Below, one piece after another: positions 9,733 to 16,549 of a DNA stretch of 64,000 nucleotides (positions are counted from its first letter, which is position 1; each line of letters begins with the position of its first letter). The position numbers were made by a program, and so were the translations under genes. Location of the stretch: positions 18,917-82,916 of the forward strand of contig CALCCE010000290.1 in assembly GCA_937899835.1 (NCBI GenBank), read 5' to 3'. The notes under the pieces are model-generated. The model was not told the DNA's origin. It ran no database searches and saw nothing but the letters and a program-made list of their open reading frames with translations. The DNA comes from an uncultured Flavobacteriales bacterium. GTDB lineage: Bacteria > Bacteroidota > Bacteroidia > Flavobacteriales_G > Salibacteraceae.

Positions 9733-9766
9733 AAAAAGCCGCTTTTAAAGAAGCGGCTTTTTATTT
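9733..9766. terminator. Bidirectional terminator between the LamG gene and dxs
   Basis: A perfect 12-bp stem, AAAAAGCCGCTT (9733-9744) with its complement at 9751-9762, has A-run and T-run flanks. It can end transcripts from both converging genes. Confidence 0.85.
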
Positions 9767-9787
9767 TGTATTCAACCTTGAATCAAC

Positions 9788-11734
9788 TTAACCGGCTAAG
9801 TTGTTCGATTCTTTTCGTTGGTGCTCTTTTACCATCTCGTGGCAGGCTGCTACAATGCTTGCGGGTTCATAGCCACATTCGGTGTGCAATTCCACTGGGC
9901 TGCCGTGCTCTACAATTCGATCGGGAATTCCCAATCGACGAACGCTGGCTTTATAGCCGTGATCGGCCATGAACTCGAGAATGGCACTGCCTAAACCTCC
10001 TTGGAGACATCCATCTTCTACGGTAACTACCTCTTTGAATTTGCCAAAGACTTCATGCAACAAGAGCTCATCAAGTGGTTTCGCGAACCGCATGTCGTAA
10101 TGCGCAGCAGAGATGCCCTCGCTTTCGAGGGTGTTGCAGGCTTTTACCGCATAATTCCCGATGTGCCCAATGCTTAAAATCGCAATATCTTGTCCATTGC
10201 GCACCCGACGGCCGGTGCCAATCTTCACCTTTTTCATGGGCGTCTTCCACTCCGGCATCACACCTCGTCCACGTGGATAGCGAATAACAAAAGGTAATGT
10301 GGTGGACTCTAACTGAGCGGTATACATCAGGTTGCGCAACTCCGATTCGTTCATCGGTGCTGATACGATGAGCTTGGGAATGCAGCGCATGTAGGCAATA
10401 TCATAGGCTCCATGATGGGTAGATCCATCTTCGCCTACCAATCCGGCCCGATCCAAACAAAACACCACTGGCAGTTCTTGAAGTGCCACATCGTGAATCA
10501 CCTGATCGTAGGCCCGCTGCATGAAAGTGCTGTAGATGTTGCAATAGACCCGCATGCCCTGAGTGGCCAAACCTGCAGAATAGGTGACCGCATGTTGCTC
10601 GGCAATGCCTACATCAAAGGCGCGGTCTGGCATGGCTTTCATCATGATGTTGAGCGAACTGCCACTTGGCATGGCCGGAGTAACACCCATGATCTTATCA
10701 TTTTTTTCGGCCAGCTCTACAATGGTATGACCAAAAACATCCTGGTATTTGGGCGGTTGAGGACTTTTGGGTGTGACTTTGATGATCTCTCCCGTGCTTT
10801 TGTTGAAAATCCCAGGTGCATGCCATTCGGTTGGTGAACCTTCTTCGGCTGGGCTATACCCTTTACCTTTTACAGTGACACAGTGCAACAACTTGGGGCC
10901 GGGAATTTCGCTTAAATCCTTAAGTACCCTTGTCAAGTGCTCCACATCATGTCCATCGATAGGACCGAAATAGCGAAAATTGAGCGATTCAAAAAGGTTG
11001 CTTTTGCGCAGCAAAGAGGTCTTGATCATATTTTCGACCTTGGAAGCAACGTCCTGAGCACTTTTTCCAAAGTTGCTCATTTTACCAAGCAGGTTCCAGA
11101 CCTCATCCTTTACCTTATTGTAGGCATAAGAAGTGGTAATGTCGGTTAAGTATTCTTTGAGGGCACCCACATTCGGGTCAATCGACATGCAATTGTCGTT
11201 CAGCACCACTAGCAAATCGGCATTCACCCCACCCGTGTGGTTGAGTCCTTCAAACGCAAGGCCGGCCGTCATGGCGCCATCGCCAATAACGGCAATGTGC
11301 TTGCGGGGATCGTTGCGGTATTGGTTGGCCACTGCCATGCCCAATGCACCAGAAATGGAGGTAGAAGAATGCCCTACACCGAAAGTGTCGTACTCACTTT
11401 CTTTGCGCTTGGGAAAACCGCTCAGTCCTTTGTATAAACGATTGGTATGAAATGCTTCTCTCCGGCCGGTGAGAATTTTGTGGCCGTAAGCCTGGTGTCC
11501 CACATCCCAAACCAATTGATCGATGGGCGTATTGAAGACGTAATGTAAGGCAACCGTTAACTCTACTACTCCGAGGCTGGCACTGAAGTGCCCTCCTTTT
11601 TGTGAAACGATATCAATAATAAAATTTCGGAGTTCGTCACAAATTTGAGGAAGGTCTTCTTCCTTAAATTTTTCGCGTAAATCGCTTGGAAAGTTGATTT
11701 GCTCTAAGAGCGGTCTAGCTGTAAGCTCCGCCAT
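9788..11734 (-). CDS. dxs: 1-deoxy-D-xylulose-5-phosphate synthase
   Basis: A 648-residue thiamine-diphosphate enzyme joining pyruvate and glyceraldehyde-3-phosphate. It feeds isoprenoid synthesis and the PdxA-dependent vitamin B6 route. Visible motifs are VWDVGHQAYGHKILTGRR, GVGHSSTSISGALGMA, the ThDP/metal motif GDGAMTAGLAFEGLNH with LNDNCMSI, and the C-terminal transketolase-like EQHAVTYSAGLA and DRAGLVGEDGSTHHG. The frame extends to a TTG at 11752, but the ATG at 11734 is preferred. An exact TAnnTTTG box lies 40 bases upstream. Confidence 0.96.
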   Translation of the reverse strand: MAELTARPLLEQINFPSDLREKFKEEDLPQICDELRNFIIDIVSQKGGHFSASLGVVELTVALHYVFNTPIDQLVWDVGHQAYGHKILTGRREAFHTNRLYKGLSGFPKRKESEYDTFGVGHSSTSISGALGMAVANQYRNDPRKHIAVIGDGAMTAGLAFEGLNHTGGVNADLLVVLNDNCMSIDPNVGALKEYLTDITTSYAYNKVKDEVWNLLGKMSNFGKSAQDVASKVENMIKTSLLRKSNLFESLNFRYFGPIDGHDVEHLTRVLKDLSEIPGPKLLHCVTVKGKGYSPAEEGSPTEWHAPGIFNKSTGEIIKVTPKSPQPPKYQDVFGHTIVELAEKNDKIMGVTPAMPSGSSLNIMMKAMPDRAFDVGIAEQHAVTYSAGLATQGMRVYCNIYSTFMQRAYDQVIHDVALQELPVVFCLDRAGLVGEDGSTHHGAYDIAYMRCIPKLIVSAPMNESELRNLMYTAQLESTTLPFVIRYPRGRGVMPEWKTPMKKVKIGTGRRVRNGQDIAILSIGHIGNYAVKACNTLESEGISAAHYDMRFAKPLDELLLHEVFGKFKEVVTVEDGCLQGGLGSAILEFMADHGYKASVRRLGIPDRIVEHGSPVELHTECGYEPASIVAACHEMVKEHQRKESNNLAG

Positions 11735-11774
11735 AAAATCTGAATTGTGCAATTCGGTTGGTCCAGGCGATCAA

Positions 11775-11782
11775 CAAAAATA
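11775..11782 (-). promoter_or_regulatory. Candidate -7 box of dxs
   Basis: On the minus strand this reads TATTTTTG, an exact TAnnTTTG match, 40 bases before the chosen ATG. No good -33 element was seen at the expected distance, so this is tentative. Confidence 0.4.
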
Positions 11783-11939
11783 ACAATTTATTGTTCGAAA
11801 GGTGGGCGCTTATAACTTCCCATCCTTTCAACTGTAGTACAATTGAAGCCTTCGATGGGTTCAAGGCTTCAATGCTTATTGGAAAGAAATTGGGTTTAAG
11901 CTTCCTCAACGCCGTTTTGGAACTAAAGGACATCGAATC

Positions 11940-12329
11940 ATGAAGCAGCTTTTAACCTATTTTCTTGCTGGCATCCTGCTTTTGAGTAGCATTGGCCACC
12001 TGGCCATGCCCGCGTTTTATGCCCCCATGATTCCGGAATTTATTACTCCGCTCCTGGCCAACATTTTGGCTGCTATTGCAGAACTGGTGATCGGAGTTGC
12101 CTTGTTGCTTCCCCGATACCACCGGTTGGGACGCCTTGGTTTTATGTTTTTGATGTTGGCGTTTTTACCGGTTCACGTTTGGGACGCCTTAAAAGAGAGC
12201 CCAGCCATTGGCCCACATCTGGTAGCATATTTACGCATCGGCATCCAATTTCTATTCATCTATTGGGGTTGGAAGGGTTGGAACCAATATGCTACTTCCT
12301 CCGCTGTGGAAACCAAGTCCACTTCCTAA
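11940..12329 (+). CDS. Small DoxX/MauE-like integral membrane protein
   Basis: A 129-residue protein with about four transmembrane helices (residues 4-22, 39-57, 65-83 and 100-118). GVALLLPRYHRLGRLGFMFLMLAFLPVHVWDAL resembles the helix-loop-helix of DoxX-like small membrane proteins, shown here only by its ends GVALLLPRYH and PVHVWDAL. The family has no single defined function; members are associated with respiratory or redox chemistry. It stands between divergent dxs and the RiPP locus. Nothing in the sequence ties it to either, although a role as accessory membrane protein for the RiPP cannot be excluded. Confidence 0.6.
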   Translation: MKQLLTYFLAGILLLSSIGHLAMPAFYAPMIPEFITPLLANILAAIAELVIGVALLLPRYHRLGRLGFMFLMLAFLPVHVWDALKESPAIGPHLVAYLRIGIQFLFIYWGWKGWNQYATSSAVETKSTS

Positions 12330-12568
12330 GGCTTTTTTACTTCCTTTCTCATGATTTGATGTGGTTTTTACGGAGAGTCTTTCCGTATTCTCCTGAATCC
12401 TTATCCGTGTCTCTCACCGAACTAATAATTCAGTGTTTACCCGGATAAACGAGATTTTTCAATCCTCCACTTTTGGGCTGTCGTTGATTTGTGCGCACAG
12501 TCAGACAGGCGGGATCCGAAAAGCCTGGGGGTTTCCCAACGAGTAGGAAAATCTAATCCACATCCATT
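12330..12568 (+). promoter_or_regulatory. Intergenic leader region of the RiPP precursor gene
   Basis: A 239-base non-coding stretch. It contains a short hairpin (TACGGA/TCCGTA around 12368-12386) and the GTGCGCAC palindrome near 12493. No exact TAnnTTTG box was found. An in-frame TAA at 12554-12556 blocks any N-terminal extension of the precursor. Confidence 0.35.
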
Positions 12569-12889
12569 ATGAGTACGATTCAAACCGATGATTGTTGCTG
12601 GGCGGTTGTTGCAACCACCTCTTGTACTTTCGATGCTACTGCTCAGGTAGCACAAGCCAAAAAAGCGTCTGTTTCTGAGAACTGCTGCTGGATTGCTGTT
12701 GCAACCACTTCTTGTTCCACTTCTGCCGCTGATTATGCTGCTGCTGAAAAGCACACGGCTATTTCTGACAACTGCTGCTGGATTGCCATCGCAACCACCA
12801 GTTGTTCTTCTGATTCGGTTCAGGCTTCGGCAGATATTTCAGATGACTGTTGCTGGATTGCTGTAGCAACCACTTCTTGCACCACCTGA
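12569..12889 (+). CDS. Multi-core lanthipeptide-type RiPP precursor with four CCW..ATTSC cores
   Basis: A 106-residue peptide made of four near-identical 11-residue blocks, CCWAVVATTSC at residues 9-19, then CCWIAVATTSC (39-49), CCWIAIATTSC (69-79) and CCWIAVATTSC (94-104). Each is preceded by an acidic/amide pair after Ser or Thr ([ST][DE][DN]) and separated by Ala/Ser/Thr-rich spacers of 14-19 residues. Every block has three Cys and a Thr-Thr-Ser run, a balanced set for three thioether bridges. Only eight residues precede the first block, so there is no normal leader. An in-frame stop at 12554-12556 fixes the start. It lies directly upstream of kinase, HopA1 and LanC genes. That it is a modified peptide precursor is inference from the repeats and neighbours; no processed product is known to me. 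Confidence 0.8.
   Translation: MSTIQTDDCCWAVVATTSCTFDATAQVAQAKKASVSENCCWIAVATTSCSTSAADYAAAEKHTAISDNCCWIAIATTSCSSDSVQASADISDDCCWIAVATTSCTT
12593..12880 (+). repeat. Four 33-bp core-encoding repeats
   Basis: Units lie at 12593-12625, 12683-12715, 12773-12805 and 12848-12880. Start-to-start spacings are 90, 90 and 75 bases. DNA copies differ mostly at third codon positions (for example GCTGTT, GCCATC and GCTGTA) while the peptide is almost invariant, which suggests selection on the peptide rather than recent duplication. Confidence 0.9.
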
Positions 12890-12907
12890 TTCTGTTAACC
12901 ACAGACT

Positions 12908-12939
12908 ACCGGCAGGCACGGTTGTGTCTGCCGGTTTTT
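12908..12939 (+). terminator. Terminator/attenuator between RiPP precursor and enzyme genes
   Basis: A 12-bp stem ACCGGCAGGCAC (12908-12919) pairs with 12924-12935 with one G-U pair and a 4-base loop, followed by TTTTC. It lies 18 bases after the precursor stop and 17 bases before the kinase ATG. It could let the precursor be made in excess over the enzymes. Confidence 0.8.
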
Positions 12940-12955
12940 CAAAACGTCCTACCTT

Positions 12956-14071
12956 ATGCACTACACCCTCCATACCTTGCCTCAACTGCTTCTTGAGCTA
13001 CAGCTCATTGATACGGATGCTTTGCTGTTCGACGATTTGGAAATTACCAGCATCAACAGGCGCAACAAAAACCTGGAAGTATCGACCAAAGCCGGGCAAC
13101 ATTGGCTGGTGAAGCAGCCTTCGCATGCCAGCTCCGAGAGTGTTCCTACTCTACGCAGAGAATCGTTTTTCTACCACTATTGCAGCCAACACCTGGCCGA
13201 GGTGGCCGATCTGATTCCAACAGAGGCTTATTCAAAGCCTGAATTGCCGCTGCTCATTCTTACTTTTTACCCTGAAGCACTTCCCCTTTGGAGGTATTAC
13301 AACAGCCGCGGAATCGACCAATTCCCCACCTTAACCTCAGGCGCAGTTGGCTCGGCTTTGGGCCGTCTGCACCGCTTCTTTCTGTCAAAAGACCTGCGCC
13401 AAGATGCCCGATTGGATTTTATTGAAGACGATTTGCCCTTCATCTTTGAATTGCATGAACCGCATCCCGAGCGCTTGTCCTACCTGAAGCAAGGAGGGTG
13501 TGAATACCTGCGTAAGCTACAATCGGACCAAGAACTGGTGCATGCTTTTCGAAAAGCTAAAGCCCTTTGGAATTGCCAAACCCTGATTCATGGAGACGTT
13601 AAGCTCGACAACTTTTTGGCTTTGGATCCATCGAAAGCCAATTGTACCGACCTGAAAATTGTGGATTGGGAAATGCTGCAATTTGGCGATACCGCCTGGG
13701 ATGTTGCGGGCGCCTTCAACGATTTTGTTTTTTGGTGGGTCATCAACATGCCCGACAACGTTCCCCCTCAGGAGATGCTGGCCCAAGCGAAATTCCCCTT
13801 TCAGCGGTTGCATCCGGCCGTTGCGGCTTTTTGGGCCAACTACGCCGAGCACCTGCCACCAAACGTAGACGAGCAGTTGGATTTTCTGGCCCGGGCCATC
13901 ACGTTTTCGGGCCTGCGCACCTTGCAAACTGCTTACGAGATTGCCTGCAAGTTCGACCGCATCCCTCCCATCGCCCAATTGCTTTATAACCTGGGCCAAA
14001 GTGTATTGAAAAACCCAGAAAAGGCGCGGGAATCTTTCTTTAGCCTTTCGCTTCAAACTTCAGCAGCATGA
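12956..14071 (+). CDS. APH-type kinase-like protein, putative lanthipeptide Ser/Thr kinase
   Basis: A 371-residue phosphotransferase of the aminoglycoside-phosphotransferase/protein-kinase fold. The catalytic loop IHGDVKLDN gives His212, Asp214 and Asn219. The metal-binding DFG equivalent is VDWE at 236-239, and LVKQ with Lys53 is a likely ATP-site lysine, so the active site looks complete. In class V lanthipeptide systems such as lexapeptide, a similar stand-alone kinase-like protein phosphorylates Ser/Thr of the precursor before elimination. That role fits the TTS runs of the peptide encoded just upstream. Its stop overlaps the next start by four bases (ATGA). An unrelated small-molecule kinase is the main alternative, made unlikely by the neighbours. 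Confidence 0.8.
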   Translation: MHYTLHTLPQLLLELQLIDTDALLFDDLEITSINRRNKNLEVSTKAGQHWLVKQPSHASSESVPTLRRESFFYHYCSQHLAEVADLIPTEAYSKPELPLLILTFYPEALPLWRYYNSRGIDQFPTLTSGAVGSALGRLHRFFLSKDLRQDARLDFIEDDLPFIFELHEPHPERLSYLKQGGCEYLRKLQSDQELVHAFRKAKALWNCQTLIHGDVKLDNFLALDPSKANCTDLKIVDWEMLQFGDTAWDVAGAFNDFVFWWVINMPDNVPPQEMLAQAKFPFQRLHPAVAAFWANYAEHLPPNVDEQLDFLARAITFSGLRTLQTAYEIACKFDRIPPIAQLLYNLGQSVLKNPEKARESFFSLSLQTSAA

Positions 14072-15117
14072 TTGAAACTGCACTTGACAAGAGTCTACAG
14101 ACAGCTTTAGAGGCCATTGAGGTAGAAAATGAGCTTCGCTATACCATGAAAGGCGAAGTGCGCGACCTGGAAACCATTCGGTTGATGGACCCTACTGGTG
14201 GGGAACGAGTGTACCCAGAACCGGTAGCGAAAAATCGCTTCAAGGAGTTGATGACGACGGACATCTACAACCAACTCTACATGCCCGAACCACTCACCGA
14301 TGAAGCCAAACTGCGGCCTCAGGATGCTGCGCATTTTTTTGCGGCCCTTGGTGCTTCCAACACCACCACAGCGGGTTGGGACGATCATTGGCAGTGGAAG
14401 GGTAAAGAAAAAGGTCGTGTACAGGTGTCCAAACTGGGAATTGATTTTTGGATATCATCCGACCGTGTGGTTCCCCAGGGAGGAGAAAACGGATGGTGTG
14501 CCGTGCAATTGGGAAATGATTTGAAACATTTACAACCTGCCTTTTACATGGTTTTAAGTGATACGCCTCCTGCCGCCATCGATCCCAACTCTCGTATCCT
14601 CACCCGCTTCTACTGGAACCTAACCCCCAAAGGTGCCCCGATTTACCTGCAAAAAATCACTACTGAACTCAACGGATTAAGGGTGAGCTTCAAAACCAAA
14701 GTGCTTTCCAACCCGGCCCATTATGCTCGAAAAGATGCGGGTGTGCTTTACATCGATCGGAAAGACCTATCCAGAGCGCTTCCGGGAATACTTCGTGTGC
14801 AGAAACAAATGATGCCTTATTTGAGAAACAGCGCTCCACTCTTCACCAAAGCCATCGCCAAGGGTTTGGGCTTTGCCGAAGACCCAGGCAACGGCCAGAG
14901 TTTTGGTATTTCAAGGGCTAACCTGTTGGCGGGGTTCTTTTATGGAGAATTGACTACCTCCAACCGGGCGGAGCGGCCTGAAAGACTGGCACAACTCTTC
15001 GAAAACCAAGGCATTTCTCCGAGTGCTCCTTATTGTTCCATCGATCGGTTATCGGGCTATGAAAAGCTGTTTTCTGCCTTACTTCCTCTAAGTGAAAAAC
15101 TTGTTTCCTCATCATGA
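14068..15117 (+). CDS. HopA1-family lyase-like protein of a lanthipeptide system
   Basis: A 349-residue protein whose second half matches the HopA1 effector family by eye. Matching stretches are TRFYWNLTPKGAPIYL, VSFKTKVLSNPAHYARKDAGVLY, APLFTKAIAKGLGFAEDPG and QSFGISRANLLAG. In class V lanthipeptide clusters (LxmY of lexapeptide, Cao7 of cacaoidin) HopA1-like proteins act with the kinase-like partner in dehydration and cyclisation, and the Pseudomonas effector HopA1 belongs to the same fold group. The N-terminal 110 residues are not recognised. Overlaps of four bases with both neighbours show a tightly coupled three-gene unit. Function here is inferred by family and context. Confidence 0.8.
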   Translation: MIETALDKSLQTALEAIEVENELRYTMKGEVRDLETIRLMDPTGGERVYPEPVAKNRFKELMTTDIYNQLYMPEPLTDEAKLRPQDAAHFFAALGASNTTTAGWDDHWQWKGKEKGRVQVSKLGIDFWISSDRVVPQGGENGWCAVQLGNDLKHLQPAFYMVLSDTPPAAIDPNSRILTRFYWNLTPKGAPIYLQKITTELNGLRVSFKTKVLSNPAHYARKDAGVLYIDRKDLSRALPGILRVQKQMMPYLRNSAPLFTKAIAKGLGFAEDPGNGQSFGISRANLLAGFFYGELTTSNRAERPERLAQLFENQGISPSAPYCSIDRLSGYEKLFSALLPLSEKLVSSS

Positions 15118-16397
15118 ACACTTCCTCCATCTTTGAATCTACTGCCGTACAGATCGGCCAACAATTGGTTGAAACTGCGGTTTGGGATGCTGACCGCCAA
15201 ATGTGCAATTGGATGGGCGGTTATGACATTACCGATGCGAAAATTGCGCCTTACTCCAGCCGGAGGTCGGCCTTGAGTCCTGAGTTTTACAGCGGTTCCT
15301 GTGGCCTGGCCTATTTTCTGGCAGAGTTGTACGCCAGCACCCGAAAATCTGAATTTTTAACCACTGCAGCAGGCGGCTGGCAGCGGTCGGTCCGCTACAT
15401 GCAGACCCAGGAGTTTCCGGCTCCTTCCATCTCTTTCTATGCGGGGGAGTTGGGAGTACTCTTTGTGGGTTTGCGAATGGTAGAAATTGCTCCTGAATTG
15501 CGGACTGATTTTCAACCGCAACTGGAGTGGCTCAAGGCACAACTGCCCAAGGGGCTGGACCAAGAGCATTCGCTGGACATTATTGGTGGTAACTCGGGTG
15601 CCATTCCCGTATTGGCCGAACTCTACCGGAAAACCGCTGAACCGGTGTATGCACAAGTGTGCAAAGCTTGCGCGGAAGAAATGGTGCGCGAGGCGGAGTG
15701 GGTTGGTGAAAAATGCATTTGGTCTACCGCAAAAATCCATGGCGCAGAACTCAAATCAGCACCTACCACCGGATATTCGCACGGTGCGTCCGGTATGGCA
15801 GTGGCGTTGCTCGAAGCTTACCAACAATTTGATGATCCGAGCTTTTTAACGCACGGCCGTGGTGCTTTCGCCTTTGAAAACTCGTTGTTTAGCGCCCGTG
15901 AAGGCAATTGGGTGGACACCCGATCGCCACATTCTTTTGAAGGAGGGGAAGTAAAAGGCACTTTTCGATCGGCCTGGTGCCACGGAGCTCCTGGCATTGG
16001 ACTGGCCAACCTTCGGGCCTCTAAGCTGGACCCTGTAGCTGCTACTGATCACTTGAAATATGCCCAAATTGCTGCTGCGACCACACGTAAGCGGTTGGAG
16101 TTGCAACTGGCTACGAATCCTGATAAAGACGCCACCCTTTGCCATGGCGTGTTGGGCTCTTGCGAGGTGTTACTTACCATTGCCGAAGAATTAAACGATG
16201 CTGAACTCTGGCAGTATACTTCTGAAAAAGCGGCCGGCTACCTAAAGCGATTTTCGAAGGTAGAACACTTGCCTTCGGGCCTGGTTCGGGACGGTGAGAG
16301 TCCTTCGATCATGGTAGGACTGGCCAGTGTTGGCATGCATTGTTTGCGCTATTTCGCCACTGAAAAATTTGCCAGCCCTTTGCTGCTGGTTGCTTAA
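15114..16397 (+). CDS. LanC-type lanthionine cyclase
   Basis: A 427-residue protein with the LanC alpha-toroid motifs. GYSHGASG carries His223, SAWCHGAPG carries Cys289 and TLCHGVLG carries Cys343-His344. These match the LanC Cys/Cys-His zinc ligands and the active-site His, so zinc binding and thiol activation look intact. Repeated G-x-x-G segments (SGSCGLAYFLAELY, GGNSGAIPVLAELY) mark the toroid repeats. It should catalyse Michael addition of Cys to Dha/Dhb residues. Its ATGA overlap with the HopA1 gene shows coupling. Known class V sets that I recall lack a separate LanC, which makes this combination unusual. A strong terminator follows. Confidence 0.88.
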   Translation: MNTSSIFESTAVQIGQQLVETAVWDADRQMCNWMGGYDITDAKIAPYSSRRSALSPEFYSGSCGLAYFLAELYASTRKSEFLTTAAGGWQRSVRYMQTQEFPAPSISFYAGELGVLFVGLRMVEIAPELRTDFQPQLEWLKAQLPKGLDQEHSLDIIGGNSGAIPVLAELYRKTAEPVYAQVCKACAEEMVREAEWVGEKCIWSTAKIHGAELKSAPTTGYSHGASGMAVALLEAYQQFDDPSFLTHGRGAFAFENSLFSAREGNWVDTRSPHSFEGGEVKGTFRSAWCHGAPGIGLANLRASKLDPVAATDHLKYAQIAAATTRKRLELQLATNPDKDATLCHGVLGSCEVLLTIAEELNDAELWQYTSEKAAGYLKRFSKVEHLPSGLVRDGESPSIMVGLASVGMHCLRYFATEKFASPLLLVA

Positions 16398-16424
16398 TTG
16401 ACTCCTGCTCCATCCATAAGCAAA

Positions 16425-16454
16425 AAGGCTGCCCCTTGCGAGGCAGCCTTCTTT
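16425..16454. terminator. Bidirectional terminator between RiPP and efflux operons
   Basis: A perfect 9-bp stem AAGGCTGCC (16425-16433) with 16442-16450 has an 8-base loop. It is flanked by A5 on the left and a T-rich run on the right, so it serves both converging operons. Confidence 0.85.
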
Positions 16455-16549
16455 CATTCGGTTTCCGGATCATTCCCATCCTTATTTGGCAAAATGTAGT
16501 TGCTTCGACTCGCCAAGGAAACCGATTGGGTTTTGAACTGCAGCGTTTC

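Noticed and set aside
11940..12329. The DoxX-like gene as part of the RiPP locus
   Set aside because: It is separated by 239 bases without coupling, and no known lanthipeptide role exists for the family; kept as a separate gene.
12893..12935. A sigma-54 promoter (GGCAC...) before the RiPP kinase gene
   Set aside because: The -12 GC is not in place and the sequence is fully explained by the terminator stem.
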